A stretch of 64,000 nucleotides of DNA, taken from the NCBI GenBank assembly GCA_944800085.1, contig CALYLO010000012.1, forward strand, positions 186,001 through 250,000. The letters are read 5' to 3'. A program made the translations under genes and the position numbers. Below are positions 26,212 to 35,929 of this stretch, piece after piece. The notes below the pieces were generated by a model. That model was not told the DNA's origin, did not search any database, and was given only the letters and a program-made list of their open reading frames with translations. This stretch comes from Paenibacillus melissococcoides (GTDB taxonomy: Bacteria; Bacillota; Bacilli; Paenibacillales; Paenibacillaceae). Position 1 is the stretch's first letter, and each line of letters opens with the position of its first letter.

Positions 26212-28212
26212 GTGCTTCAACAGTTGGAAAGATGGAACCGCCGTATGAAAAAGTGGCTGTGGCTGCTTGTCATCGTCGGATTGGTGGCTGCCATACCGGT
26301 TGCTGTCCAGCGGGTTCAGACGGAGCAATCGTCGAATCAAGTGGAATTGGTCGTCAATTACCGCAATCTGGTGGAGGCTGCCGCTTACGCGCCTCAACCG
26401 ACGAATTATATGAATGAACAGCTCGAACGGTTGAAACAAGCCGGCATCGGATCGATGGCTATGTTCGAGAGCTCGTTGGCCGAGCTACGCAATGCCAACC
26501 GCGTCGTGCTGTATAATTCTCAGGATGCGGCGCTGCTTGATCAGAAGACGCCGCCTCTCAATGAAAATTATACATATGTCCTCTTCACGAGTCCGGAGTA
26601 TGCGGAGCGGTTGTCTCCGATGATCGAGAAAACGTTCCTCGGTCTCGATATTAATGTGCGCTTGTGGAGCGGCAGGGACGGCCTGATTATCGAGGCGCCT
26701 GTAGAGAGCACGTCCATGAAGCCGCTGCCGCAGGATCCGATTGCGATCGAGCAGTTGCTTGCCAAAGGCTTCCACATCGTGCCGCGGCTGTCCGACGCGC
26801 TGCCGTACAATCAGGAGCAGGTGGAAGCGCTGCTGAAGAGCTTTCACGATATCGGCGTGAAGACGATTATTTTCGACGGCGAGTCGGTCAAGGGCTTCAA
26901 TGATGATCTGGAAATGAATAGCCTGACTGCCTTTGCTGATTTGTTGAAAAAATATGATATCGCGATTGCCGCCATCGAAGGCTTGAAGGTGGAGCAAAAG
27001 GGAATGAAGAGGCTGGCGTATTTGACGGATTATAATGTCATCCGCCTGCACTCCATTACCGATCAGGAAGCGTTCAATGAGCCGGATGTGCTGGGGGATC
27101 GCTTGTCGCTCGCCACGAAGGACCGGAATATTCGGATGATTTATTTCAATATCGGGGTGAAAAAGGACTTCACCAAAGCGGAAATCGTCAATTCGATTGA
27201 CAACATGCTGCACAGCTTGAAGGAGCCGGGGCAAGCTATCGCTTCTATTGAAGCCAACGGATATACGTTAGGGCAAGCGGAAGCGTTCCATGTCGTCGAT
27301 GCGCCTTGGCAGCGCTATGCGAAGCTGCTGGTCGTCATTGGCGGAGTCGCGATGATCGCGCTTATGATTTCGTTCTTCGTTCCTTATGTGATGCTGCCGG
27401 CCTTCCTTATCGGCCTGATCGGCAGCGCCGGCTTGTTCGTATTGAAGCCGAATCTGCTGGAGCAGGCGCTCGCCCTGGGGGTCGCGATCAGCGCACCGAC
27501 CATCGCGATGGTGCTTGCTGTCCGCCGGGTCGATATGAGCCCGACGGTTACGGCGGGGGGAACCCGGCTGGCCAAGGCGCTCGGCTTGTTCCTTCGCACA
27601 ACGGTGTTGTCGCTGATGGCGGTTCCGTTCGTGATTGCGCTGTTGAATAACATTACGTACAGCCTGGTGCTGGAACAGTTCCGCGGCGTCAGCCTGCTTC
27701 ATTTCGTGCCGATCGTCTTGACCGCGCTCTATGTGTTCCTGTATCGCGGCGAATCGGTATTCAAGGAAGGCAAACGTTGGCTGTTCACGCCGATTACGGT
27801 ATTGTGGGTCATCGCTCTGGGCATCGTTGGCGCAGTGGGGCTGTTCTATTTGTCCCGCACGGGCAATGCCGGGACGCTGCTTCCGGGAGAAGCGACCTTC
27901 CGGGCCTTGCTGGAAAATACGATTGGCGTCCGTCCGCGCAATAAGGAGTTCCTGATGGCCCATCCGCTGCTGATTGCGGGCGCCTTTATCGCTTATCGTT
28001 ACCGCTTCGGCATCTATCTGTTTATTATCGGATCGATTGGCCAACTGTCCATGGTGGATACGTTCGCTCATATTCATACGCCGGTCATTATTTCGCTGAT
28101 TCGCACGGTATTGGGCATCGGGCTTGGCATCGTGGTCGCCCTTATCTTCGTGCTGATATGGACTATTATTGAAAGGTGTTGGGAGGCATGGCGGCCGAAG
28201 TTCGAAGCATAG
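26212..28212 (+). CDS. DUF5693 family polytopic membrane protein
   Basis: This 666-residue protein has an N-terminal membrane anchor (about residues 12-26). An extracytoplasmic alpha/beta part follows, up to about residue 365 and resembling a glycoside-hydrolase-like fold (for example KTIIFDGESVKGF). About nine C-terminal transmembrane helices end it. The start is GTG 26212 after GGAGGG; ATG 26245 is an alternative. The csaB start overlaps its end by 25 bases. The constant pairing with csaB suggests a role in making or exporting the pyruvylated wall polymer, but no activity is known to me. Confidence 0.82.
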   Translation: MLQQLERWNRRMKKWLWLLVIVGLVAAIPVAVQRVQTEQSSNQVELVVNYRNLVEAAAYAPQPTNYMNEQLERLKQAGIGSMAMFESSLAELRNANRVVLYNSQDAALLDQKTPPLNENYTYVLFTSPEYAERLSPMIEKTFLGLDINVRLWSGRDGLIIEAPVESTSMKPLPQDPIAIEQLLAKGFHIVPRLSDALPYNQEQVEALLKSFHDIGVKTIIFDGESVKGFNDDLEMNSLTAFADLLKKYDIAIAAIEGLKVEQKGMKRLAYLTDYNVIRLHSITDQEAFNEPDVLGDRLSLATKDRNIRMIYFNIGVKKDFTKAEIVNSIDNMLHSLKEPGQAIASIEANGYTLGQAEAFHVVDAPWQRYAKLLVVIGGVAMIALMISFFVPYVMLPAFLIGLIGSAGLFVLKPNLLEQALALGVAISAPTIAMVLAVRRVDMSPTVTAGGTRLAKALGLFLRTTVLSLMAVPFVIALLNNITYSLVLEQFRGVSLLHFVPIVLTALYVFLYRGESVFKEGKRWLFTPITVLWVIALGIVGAVGLFYLSRTGNAGTLLPGEATFRALLENTIGVRPRNKEFLMAHPLLIAGAFIAYRYRFGIYLFIIGSIGQLSMVDTFAHIHTPVIISLIRTVLGIGLGIVVALIFVLIWTIIERCWEAWRPKFEA

Positions 28213-29396
28213 CGCTGTCCGGCTACTACGGATTCGGCAACAGCGGGGACGAGGCCGTGCTGCTGTCGATTCTGACCGCGCTGGAGCGGGCCGGCCAGGA
28301 GGAGGGCCTCCGGATTCAGCCGATCGTGCTGTCCGGCGATCCGGTGACGACCTCCCGGCTGTACGGGGTGCAGGCCGCGCATCGGATGAAGCCGGGCGAG
28401 CTGCTCGGCGCGATCCGCGAATGCGACGGCCTCATCAGCGGCGGCGGTAGCCTGCTTCAGGATGCGACAAGCTGGAAGACGATACCGTATTATTTGGCGG
28501 TATTGAAGCTGGCCCAGTGGTTCCGCAAGCCGACCTTTATTTATGCCCAAGGAGTGGGGCCCGTCGGAAGACAGGCCTTCTACCCTTATATCCGCCGCGT
28601 GTTCAACAAGTCGGCCTATCTGTCCGTCCGCGATGCGGAGTCGGCGGATCTGCTGGCCCGCATGGGCGTGAGCCGGGAACGAATCGATGTCGTTCCCGAT
28701 CCGGTCATGGGGCTGGAGCTTCCCGAAGGCCGGGGACCCATGAGGGAGAACGGCCCGCATGCGGAAGGGGACGGGAAGGGCTTCGATACGGCCGGCCGCC
28801 CGATTGTCGGCGTGTCGCTTCGCTTCTGGAAGGAGGATCGCTCGGATATGCGGGCGATTGCGGACCTGCTGATGCAGGCCGCCCGCCAGCGGCCTGTGCA
28901 TCTGCGCCTGCTCCCGTTCCACGGGGAGGCCGATACGGAAGCGTCGCAGTATGTCATGGACCTGCTGCGGGAAGAGGTTCGGGCCTGGAACGGGGACGAA
29001 GGTTCCGCTCAGGGGGATCAGACAGCGGGCAACGGCTCGGTCATGAGCCTGTGCCCGGCTCAGGAGCATCCGCAGGCGATGCTGTACGAGGTCAGCCGCT
29101 GTCGCGCGCTCATCGGCATGCGCCTGCATTCGCTCATCTATGCCGCTTCCCAGGATGTTCCGATGGTCGGCATATCCTATGATCCGAAGATAGACCAGTT
29201 CCTGCACCGGCTTGGCATGAAGGCCGCCGGTTCGACGGACAGCCTCGACAGCGCAGCTGCGGCTGGGGAACTGGTGAAGCTGCTGGATGGAGCCGACAGC
29301 TGGCGGGAGACCCATCGGAACGCGATTGCAGCGTTGAAGCGGGAAGCGATGACTCCAGCGCAGAATATCGTCCGCAGGCTGCTCGAGAAGAAATAA
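28188..29396 (+). CDS. csaB: Polysaccharide pyruvyl transferase CsaB
   Basis: CsaB adds a pyruvate ketal to ManNAc in the secondary cell-wall polymer; SLH domains bind that group. The 402-residue protein shows IALSGYYGFGNSGDEAVLLS, CDGLISGGGSLLQD and MRLHSLIYAASQDVPMVGISYDPK (in part RLHSLIYAA), the normal family pattern. ATG 28188 follows GAAAGGTG. It lies directly upstream of tagA and tagO and a run of SLH protein genes, which fits its role. An acidic, variable insert lies around residues 180-205. Confidence 0.93.
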   Translation: MAAEVRSIALSGYYGFGNSGDEAVLLSILTALERAGQEEGLRIQPIVLSGDPVTTSRLYGVQAAHRMKPGELLGAIRECDGLISGGGSLLQDATSWKTIPYYLAVLKLAQWFRKPTFIYAQGVGPVGRQAFYPYIRRVFNKSAYLSVRDAESADLLARMGVSRERIDVVPDPVMGLELPEGRGPMRENGPHAEGDGKGFDTAGRPIVGVSLRFWKEDRSDMRAIADLLMQAARQRPVHLRLLPFHGEADTEASQYVMDLLREEVRAWNGDEGSAQGDQTAGNGSVMSLCPAQEHPQAMLYEVSRCRALIGMRLHSLIYAASQDVPMVGISYDPKIDQFLHRLGMKAAGSTDSLDSAAAAGELVKLLDGADSWRETHRNAIAALKREAMTPAQNIVRRLLEKK

Positions 29397-29408
29397 AGTG
29401 GGTGATGC

Positions 29409-30179
29409 ATGATGGGGCAACAGGACAGTCTGGCGAAAATACCTACCGTGTCCATATATGGAATTCATTTTTCCAAGCTGAATATGCAGGATACCGTTGC
29501 CTGTCTGGAGAAGGTAATCGAAAGCGGGCATTCGATCCAACTGATTACAGCCAATCCGATTATGGTAATGGAGGCGTTGGAGAATCCTAAGTTCATGAGT
29601 GTCATGAAGCAGGCTGATCTCATCATTCCGGATGGGACAGGCATCGTATGGGCCGCTAATTATGTAGGCGATCCGGTCGCGGAGCGGGTAACCGGCTTCG
29701 ACTTGCTGCATGAGCTGATGAAGGCGGGCGAAGTTCGCCACTGGAAGGTATTTCTTCTCGGGGCGGCGCCCGACGTGGTTGGGGCCGCGGCGGAGCGGTT
29801 GCGCCAGCAATATCCGCTGGCCGAGATCGTCGGCGTGCGTGACGGCTTCTTCGGCGAAGCGGAGGATGAGGCGGTCGTCCAGTCCATTCGCGAGGCCGCT
29901 CCGGATATTCTGTTCGTAGCCCGGGGCCTCGATACGCAGGAGCCGTGGATTGCGAAGCATCGTCATGAGCTGCAGGTTCCGTTGATGATGGGAGTCGGGG
30001 GAAGCTTCGATGTCATCTCCGGCAGAAGCAAGCGCGCCCCGGCATGGATGCAGCGGCTGCGTCTGGAATGGCTGTACCGCCTGCTTCGGGAGCCGAAGCG
30101 CTTCGGCCGGATGCTGGCCTTGCCGAAGTTCGCTTGGAAAGTAATGCGCGATAAAGATAAGGTGACAAAAGTGCAATGA
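29409..30179 (+). CDS. tagA: WecG/TagA/CpsF family glycosyltransferase
   Basis: TagA transfers ManNAc to undecaprenyl-PP-GlcNAc, the second step in wall polymer assembly. The 256-residue GT26 protein has ITANPIMVMEALENPKF, ADLIIPDGTGIVWAA and LMMGVGGSFDVISGRSKRAP, with the catalytic Asp in the PDGTGIV segment. The csaB-tagA-tagO adjacency implies a pyruvylated ManNAc-containing polymer. ATG 29409 or the next ATG may start it. Confidence 0.9.
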   Translation: MMGQQDSLAKIPTVSIYGIHFSKLNMQDTVACLEKVIESGHSIQLITANPIMVMEALENPKFMSVMKQADLIIPDGTGIVWAANYVGDPVAERVTGFDLLHELMKAGEVRHWKVFLLGAAPDVVGAAAERLRQQYPLAEIVGVRDGFFGEAEDEAVVQSIREAAPDILFVARGLDTQEPWIAKHRHELQVPLMMGVGGSFDVISGRSKRAPAWMQRLRLEWLYRLLREPKRFGRMLALPKFAWKVMRDKDKVTKVQ

Positions 30180-30227
30180 AATGGAGCCTATGCTTATGAT
30201 TTCGTAAGAATGCTCCATAATATGCTG

Positions 30228-30257
30228 TTGGTGTTTCCCTTATGAACGGAGTATAAT
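30228..30257 (+). promoter_or_regulatory. Probable sigma-A promoter of tagO
   Basis: TTGGTG (30228-30233), 18-base spacer, TATAAT (30252-30257), 37 bases before the start codon. Confidence 0.5.
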
Positions 30258-30293
30258 TCGATCCGGTACCATAAATGGGGGTTGGAACAACCG

Positions 30294-31421
30294 ATGATAA
30301 CCGTATATGTTGTTGGTGGACTGGTCGCTTTGCTGCTGGCCACCGGTTTGACGCCGCTAGTTAAAAAGTTCGCGATAAAAGTCGGTGCAGTCGACGTGCC
30401 CAATGCACGTAAAGTGCACACCCGCATTATGCCGCGTATGGGCGGCTTAGGGATTTTTGCCGCTTTTGTTATCACGTTATGTTTATTGGCATTATTTGTT
30501 CCTGATATATTGTTCGGACGCCGTGATTCCAACCTGATTTGGGCATTGCTCTCCGGCGGCGCGATTATCGTGCTGACGGGGTCGCTGGATGACCGCTTTG
30601 AATTGTCGGCCAAGGTCAAGCTGGTCGGCCAGATCATCGCCGCTTGCGTCGTCGTATTCGGCTTTGACCTGACGGTCGACTTCGTGAACGTGCCTTTCGG
30701 CGACCAATACTGGAATATTGAATCCTGGATTGCGATTCCGCTGACGATCTTCTGGATCGTGGGCGTGACGAACGCCATTAACCTGATTGACGGGCTGGAC
30801 GGCTTGGCGGCTGGGGTATCTGCCATTTCCATCGCCACCATTCTAGTCATGGCGGTCTTCATGGGCAATCCGATGGTGATCTTATTGTGCGCCGTGCTGC
30901 TGGGCAGCATTATCGGGTTTTTGTTCTTTAACTTTCACCCGGCGAAAATCTTCATGGGAGATACCGGATCGCTGTTCCTCGGGTTCAGCCTGGCGGTATT
31001 GTCCTTGTTAGGCTTTAAGCAGATTGCCATCGTCTCGTTTATTACGCCGCTCTTGATTATCGGCGTTCCTTTGTCGGATACGTTCTTCGCGATTGTGCGG
31101 CGAGCGGTGCAGAAGAAGCCGATTTTTGCGCCAGACAAAGGGCATTTGCACCATTGCTTGCGCGAGCTGGGCTTCAGTCATCGCAAGACGGTGCTTATCA
31201 TCTATGCGATTGCTACCTTCTTCGGCGTATTAGCCATTATTCAGTCCGTGGCGGCCTCGCATGATGCGAACTGGGTGACGTTTGTCGTCATCTGCATTCT
31301 GATTGTATCGCTTCAGCTCGGCGCCGAGGTTATCGGCATCGTCAGCAAGACGAAACGGCCGCTGTTGAATATGATTCATCGCATGCGCGTCAAGGCCAAC
31401 GCGGATTCGCGGTCGAAATAA
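30294..31421 (+). CDS. tagO: Undecaprenyl-phosphate N-acetylglucosaminyl 1-phosphate transferase
   Basis: This MraY/WecA-type enzyme loads GlcNAc-1-phosphate on undecaprenyl phosphate, which starts wall teichoic-acid-like polymers. The product of about 375 residues has some ten membrane helices and the motifs VDVPNARKVHTRIMPRMGG, NLIDGLDGLAAG and FFNFHPAKIFMGDTGSLFLG, with the expected aspartates. ATG 30294 is preferred over TTG 30282 because GGGGGTTGG is then at a usable distance. It ends with a terminator before the SLH genes. Confidence 0.92.
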   Translation: MITVYVVGGLVALLLATGLTPLVKKFAIKVGAVDVPNARKVHTRIMPRMGGLGIFAAFVITLCLLALFVPDILFGRRDSNLIWALLSGGAIIVLTGSLDDRFELSAKVKLVGQIIAACVVVFGFDLTVDFVNVPFGDQYWNIESWIAIPLTIFWIVGVTNAINLIDGLDGLAAGVSAISIATILVMAVFMGNPMVILLCAVLLGSIIGFLFFNFHPAKIFMGDTGSLFLGFSLAVLSLLGFKQIAIVSFITPLLIIGVPLSDTFFAIVRRAVQKKPIFAPDKGHLHHCLRELGFSHRKTVLIIYAIATFFGVLAIIQSVAASHDANWVTFVVICILIVSLQLGAEVIGIVSKTKRPLLNMIHRMRVKANADSRSK

Positions 31422-31440
31422 TCGAATATGTGACAAAATC

Positions 31441-31472
31441 AAGCTTGCTCCGGTTGCGGAGCAGGCTTTTTT
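31441..31472 (+). terminator. Intrinsic terminator after tagO
   Basis: AAGCTTGCTCCG pairs with CGGAGCAGGCTT (one wobble pair) around GTTG, followed by T; it begins 20 bases after the stop. Confidence 0.9.
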
Positions 31473-31620
31473 GTGCCTTTTTTTGCAGATGGCTTCAGGA
31501 CTGTATTTTCACTAAGAATTTTACTCGATTTTGGACATTGTCTAAAAAATATGCGATGTGGAACCGATAAAAAGTGGTATATAGCGTTTGGAATCAATAC
31601 AGTCATATGGAGGGGATACA

Positions 31621-34600
31621 ATGCGTGCTTGGCTTAAACCATTGTACATGCTGCTCGTTGTTGCGCTGATATCCATGTCGATTCCGCTGGATATCGCCAA
31701 GGCGGCGGATCAAGATGGTGCCAGATATTTTCACTTTGACAATTTGAGTACAGAGGAAGAACATCCGACCCAGGTCAATACCGAAACGATTGAGGTGAAA
31801 GGAACCTTCAACGGGGTGTCCTCGAGTTCGATCGGATACCGGGTTGATTTGGTAGTAAACGGGAAGATTGAGCACACGACCTACGGGACCGATGTGAAGC
31901 CGATTATTACCGGCAACTCGTTTATTTTTCGCGCGGTTCCGCTGAAGACCGGCTTGAACATTGTAACGGTCACCGGTCTGGGACCGAACGGCAACACCGT
32001 AGAGGCAAGCGCCTATGTTGAGTTCAGCAATGCGCCGGCTATCTCGGACATCAAGCTGTCGGACGGCAGAATTCTCGAGTCCGGCGTGCCGCTGATTGTA
32101 AAAGGCGATACCGCGTCCCTGTCCCTGAAGGCGCCGAACGCAACGATCGTGACGCTCAACGGGCGTCAAATGTTCAATGGCGGCGCGGGCACGTTCGTAT
32201 CCTCCGGGGTAGCCCTTCAACCTGGCTTGAACGAGCTCGTCATCGTAGCCACGAACGGCAACCTGACGTATACGATTACGCGCCATGTCGTGTCATTCAA
32301 CGGCGTTCTTACCGGCTATGACACCTTTATCGGCGCCAGCGCGATTGACGCGACCGCGAACCACTATGTGACTGGCCCGGTGAGCGGCACGGTCAAAGGG
32401 AAGTTCATCGTGCCGAAGTCGCAGCAGAACAACACGCCTGCGGCGCCTGTCGTCGATGTGGTCATTACGAAGGACAGTGACGGCACCGAGATTTTCAATG
32501 AGGCCAGCATCACGAACGTGACGAAGAAGGAAGAGGGCTCGACTTATATCATTTATGAATATGAGACGGCTGGTACAGCTTCTCCGGCCGATACCGGGAA
32601 ATATAATTTGAACTTAAAGGTCGCCTATGACGGCAAAACGAATGTCTTCAACAATTACTTCACGGTCAGAGACGCGGATGCGGCTGAGATCCTGGGCGTG
32701 AAGCAGTTGTTCAATCCACAGGTGGACGGAAGCACGGTGTCGTTCGGCGCGGAAGCGACGTTCGCGCAGAACAGCACGGTGTTCGAGCTGCCGCTGTATC
32801 TGAAGCTGGACGTGAATAATTTTAAGGGTCAGGATGTTAAGGTCACCGATTGGCAAAACGGCAAGCAGGTGGGGACCACCGAGTTCCAAAGCGCTACCGG
32901 CTTGAAAACCGTCAACGGTGAACCGGTGATCCGGATCGATGCGATGCCAGCCGGGGATCAGACGCTCAAAATCGAGGTCGGCGGGGAAATTTACGAGATT
33001 AAGGTAAGCTACGCGCCAGGGCCTTATATCAAGCTGACGAACGTGCATGACGGCAAAACATTCGATATGGCGAATGGCCTGCCTGAAATTCAAGGGCAGC
33101 TTATCAATTTCAATCTGCAGAATAAAGAGGAATTGAATAAGCTTACCATCACTTTTAATGGCAAAAAGGAAAATCTTAAAAATGTAGATACCGCTACGGG
33201 GAAATTCACACACCCTCTGGGAGAGCTGGTTGCAGGTCCGAACAAGATCACGTTCGACGGGGTAGCGAATGGGGTTCCGATCAGCTATACGATTACCGTA
33301 TTCTTCTTCTCGAAGGACGTTCCGGCGATTGTGAAGATGTATCCGGTGCCGGCGGCCCAGGATCCGACCAATCCGAACAAGGAAGATACGGAGCAGAAAT
33401 TTAAGCTGATTAAAGATTATGAGTATGTCACGAAGGAGCGTTCGGCTGACGTATGGATAGAAATCCAGAACGCGGACTCGATGAATGTGTATATTGATGG
33501 CAAGCTGATTACGACGTTGAACGAGCGCGACTTCGCTAACGGCAGCCCGAATACGAATCCGGCGATTCTGTTCAAGGAACAGAATACGACGACAGGGTCC
33601 TACTTGTTCTTGCTGCACAGCCTGGAGTTCCCGACGTCCGGCAAGAAGAACGTGACCGTCGAAGTGCGTAAAGGGGTTACGACAGCCCGCCAGACGCTGG
33701 AGATTACGCGCGAACAGAATACGTTCGAGATTCTGTCTCCAAAGCTGCCGGACGAGAGTGTCGTCAACCAGAACTTCTTAATGGTAAGTATTCGTGCGGA
33801 AGGCGCGGATCAGGTGCTTATCGGCAAGCAGGAGCTGGTGAAGGGCGAACAGGATATTTTCCGGGGCGAGACAACGCTCAAGAAGGGCAAAAATACCGTC
33901 AAATTTACGGTTGTGCAGGGCAAGCAAAAGATTAATGGCTCATTTGAAGTAAATTATGCGGATGCCGCGCTGCCGGGCGCTCAATACAAGACGACGATCG
34001 GCAAGAACGGCAAGCTGTCCGCCTTCGGAGGCGACCTCGTTGTGCAACTGCCGAAAGGCACGATGCTGCGCGACATGAATCCGCGTCCAGGCCAGACGCC
34101 GAAGGAAATCCAGTTGTTCGACAAGCAGAATCTGTTGTTCGGCATCGCAGACCCGGATGACGGGCGGACGATTACGCGCGAGAACCAGGTTGGCGTGCGC
34201 AAGCCGGTAACCGGCGGAAGCGACGAATTCCTGGACGGCCAGCTCCGTCGAATCGATCCCGATGAATTTGCGCGCAGCGTGCTTATGCCGAAGGCGCATT
34301 TCGGACTCGGTTCCAGTCTGTATTGGATCGATGCGGGATATTTCAGCTCAGAAGACAGTCTTCTGAATGAGGATTATAAGTTGGTAAGCCCGTCGCATCC
34401 TTATGACGAGTCGAAGAAGTTCTACGAGCGCGGCGACCGGATGTGGCTTGAGCCGACCCAACGCGGCACGATTACGATTAAGTATGATCCGAATATCGTG
34501 AACGAGCATGCGCGAAATGTCGGCGTATGGCGTTGGAACAACACGAACAAGTCTTGGGAGAATCTCGGCGGCACGCTGGATACGAAGAAAAAGACGATTA

Positions 34601-35253
34601 CGGCGCCGTTCGACGGCTTCGGCTACTATGCCGTCTTCGCGGTCCGCTATAGCTATGACGATATTATTTCGCATAAATATGCCCGCAAGAGCCTGGAGCT
34701 GATGATGTCCCGCGGCTTCATGAAGGCGAAGAACCTGAATGAGTTCGGGGTATATGATAATATTACGCGCGGCGAAATGGCGACGATGCTCGTGAAGATG
34801 CTGAATATTCCGTTGGATTACGATCCGGACAACTTGACCTTCGATGATGTGGTCAACTATGAGGTTCCGGACCTGCTATGGGATTACCGCTATATTGAGA
34901 CGGCTGCCCGCAAAGGGATTGTCCGCGGTCTCGCTCCGCGCCTGTTCATGCCAAACGGGGAGCTAACCCGTCAAGAAGCCGCTGTAATGATTTCACGCGC
35001 CTTGAACTTGAAGCTTGGCGATCCGGATAAGGATCTTGCCAAATTGCAGAAGACCTTTACCGATGCGAATCTCATCGATTACTACAGCATTAGCCCTATT
35101 CTCGCCGTGACGAAGGCCGGTATCATCAACGGCATTCCGAACCAGATGCAGGAAGGCCAGAAAAAGCCGACCTACCGCTTCGATCCGAAGTCGAATCTCA
35201 CGAGAGCCGACGCTGCGGTCATGGGCGAACGCATTTTGGGGAAAGTGAAATAA
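31621..35253 (+). CDS. Large exported protein with Ig-like repeats and three C-terminal SLH domains
   Basis: The 1210-residue protein starts at ATG 31621 after GGAGGGG. It has a signal peptide (residues 1-29, cut near AKAAD), a long beta-rich middle with several Ig-like repeats of about 80-100 residues, and SLH-type repeats in the last 200 residues (GVYDNITRGEMATMLVKML, LFMPNGELTRQEAAVMISRA, NLTRADAAVMGERILG). The SLH sequences are fairly diverged. A surface protein held on the csaB-modified polymer is the likely role; I cannot name an enzyme activity. A strong terminator follows. Confidence 0.85.
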   Translation: MRAWLKPLYMLLVVALISMSIPLDIAKAADQDGARYFHFDNLSTEEEHPTQVNTETIEVKGTFNGVSSSSIGYRVDLVVNGKIEHTTYGTDVKPIITGNSFIFRAVPLKTGLNIVTVTGLGPNGNTVEASAYVEFSNAPAISDIKLSDGRILESGVPLIVKGDTASLSLKAPNATIVTLNGRQMFNGGAGTFVSSGVALQPGLNELVIVATNGNLTYTITRHVVSFNGVLTGYDTFIGASAIDATANHYVTGPVSGTVKGKFIVPKSQQNNTPAAPVVDVVITKDSDGTEIFNEASITNVTKKEEGSTYIIYEYETAGTASPADTGKYNLNLKVAYDGKTNVFNNYFTVRDADAAEILGVKQLFNPQVDGSTVSFGAEATFAQNSTVFELPLYLKLDVNNFKGQDVKVTDWQNGKQVGTTEFQSATGLKTVNGEPVIRIDAMPAGDQTLKIEVGGEIYEIKVSYAPGPYIKLTNVHDGKTFDMANGLPEIQGQLINFNLQNKEELNKLTITFNGKKENLKNVDTATGKFTHPLGELVAGPNKITFDGVANGVPISYTITVFFFSKDVPAIVKMYPVPAAQDPTNPNKEDTEQKFKLIKDYEYVTKERSADVWIEIQNADSMNVYIDGKLITTLNERDFANGSPNTNPAILFKEQNTTTGSYLFLLHSLEFPTSGKKNVTVEVRKGVTTARQTLEITREQNTFEILSPKLPDESVVNQNFLMVSIRAEGADQVLIGKQELVKGEQDIFRGETTLKKGKNTVKFTVVQGKQKINGSFEVNYADAALPGAQYKTTIGKNGKLSAFGGDLVVQLPKGTMLRDMNPRPGQTPKEIQLFDKQNLLFGIADPDDGRTITRENQVGVRKPVTGGSDEFLDGQLRRIDPDEFARSVLMPKAHFGLGSSLYWIDAGYFSSEDSLLNEDYKLVSPSHPYDESKKFYERGDRMWLEPTQRGTITIKYDPNIVNEHARNVGVWRWNNTNKSWENLGGTLDTKKKTITAPFDGFGYYAVFAVRYSYDDIISHKYARKSLELMMSRGFMKAKNLNEFGVYDNITRGEMATMLVKMLNIPLDYDPDNLTFDDVVNYEVPDLLWDYRYIETAARKGIVRGLAPRLFMPNGELTRQEAAVMISRALNLKLGDPDKDLAKLQKTFTDANLIDYYSISPILAVTKAGIINGIPNQMQEGQKKPTYRFDPKSNLTRADAAVMGERILGKVK

Positions 35254-35294
35254 GCCGGTGATGTTTGACCCGTTCCCTCAACGGGTAATGAAGA

Positions 35295-35325
35295 GAAGAG
35301 CCGAACTGCGCTTCGGCTCTTCTTT
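35295..35325 (+). terminator. Intrinsic terminator
   Basis: GAAGAGCCGAA pairs perfectly with TTCGGCTCTTC around a six-base loop, then TTT; 42 bases after the preceding stop. Confidence 0.85.
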
Positions 35326-35410
35326 ATCTGCAATAGTCCCCAGTTCTGTGAGAGGCTGAGCGAAATTGTTCTTCATGGGTGAACTTACACTCCTTGGTAA
35401 ACATTAGCCC

Positions 35411-35452
35411 GTGACGAAACAAATGAATCGCGCTATACTGTCACTTGTGACA
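35411..35452 (+). promoter_or_regulatory. S-layer gene promoter P1 with palindrome at the start site
   Basis: GTGACG (35411-35416), 17-base spacer and TATACT (35434-35439) resemble a sigma-A promoter. A perfect palindrome TGTCAC-TT-GTGACA (35439-35452) covers the predicted transcription start, the usual place for a repressor. The leader from here to the S-layer start would be about 400-480 bases. The gap 35326-35926 has no gene I can support. Confidence 0.45.
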
Positions 35453-35692
35453 ACGAATGGTTCTTGCTTACATAACTTCGTACATACAGGTACTCGGCGG
35501 ATTGTGGGGCAGAGCCATGCTCTATGCATGGCGGACAAGCAGTGTTTTTGAAGACTTCATGAAGCGTTCGAAAAAGCTTGAGAATTTTTTTAAGAAGCCG
35601 CAACTTTTTCGAGCAACGCGCGTTTATATACATGAAGTTGAAAAACAAAGGGATAAAATCATTAGTATTCCCTGTATTTCTCAAAAATATGC

Positions 35693-35721
35693 TTTACGCT
35701 AGTCGTTTGTCATTGTATAAT
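35693..35721 (+). promoter_or_regulatory. S-layer gene promoter P2
   Basis: TTTACG (35693-35698), 17-base spacer and TATAAT (35716-35721). It lies about 120 bases before the first translation start. With P1 it gives two tandem promoters, an arrangement known for cell-wall protein operons in Brevibacillus. Confidence 0.55.
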
Positions 35722-35830
35722 GTCTAGAGTAGTATGAGCATTTCTATTTATTCTCATTTGTTTACTAGTTTCTGTGGCATGTCCCATGTTGCAGACTTAT
35801 TTTTTGAATACAATTCGCTCTTACTCTGGG

Positions 35831-35929
35831 AAGGGGGTGAATCGGCGAATGAGGGAAATGAGCTATCAATCTTCTAAGCAAGATTCTCAACAAACGAAGC
35901 AATTTAGAGGAGGAGACAAAAAGGTTATG
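35831..35929 (+). promoter_or_regulatory. Tandem in-frame translation starts of the S-layer gene
   Basis: AAGGGGGTGA (35831-35840) stands about nine bases before ATG 35849, and AGAGGAGGAG (35906-35915) about 11 bases before ATG 35927. The two ATGs are in one frame, 26 codons apart, without a stop between. The intervening peptide is polar (Gln, Ser, Lys) and would precede the signal peptide. Dual starts are reported for the Brevibacillus middle-wall-protein gene. Confidence 0.6.

Noticed and set aside
35457..35702. Open frame of 81 codons upstream of the S-layer gene
   Set aside because: No ribosome binding site or known domain; it overlaps the promoter P2 region and is more likely untranslated.
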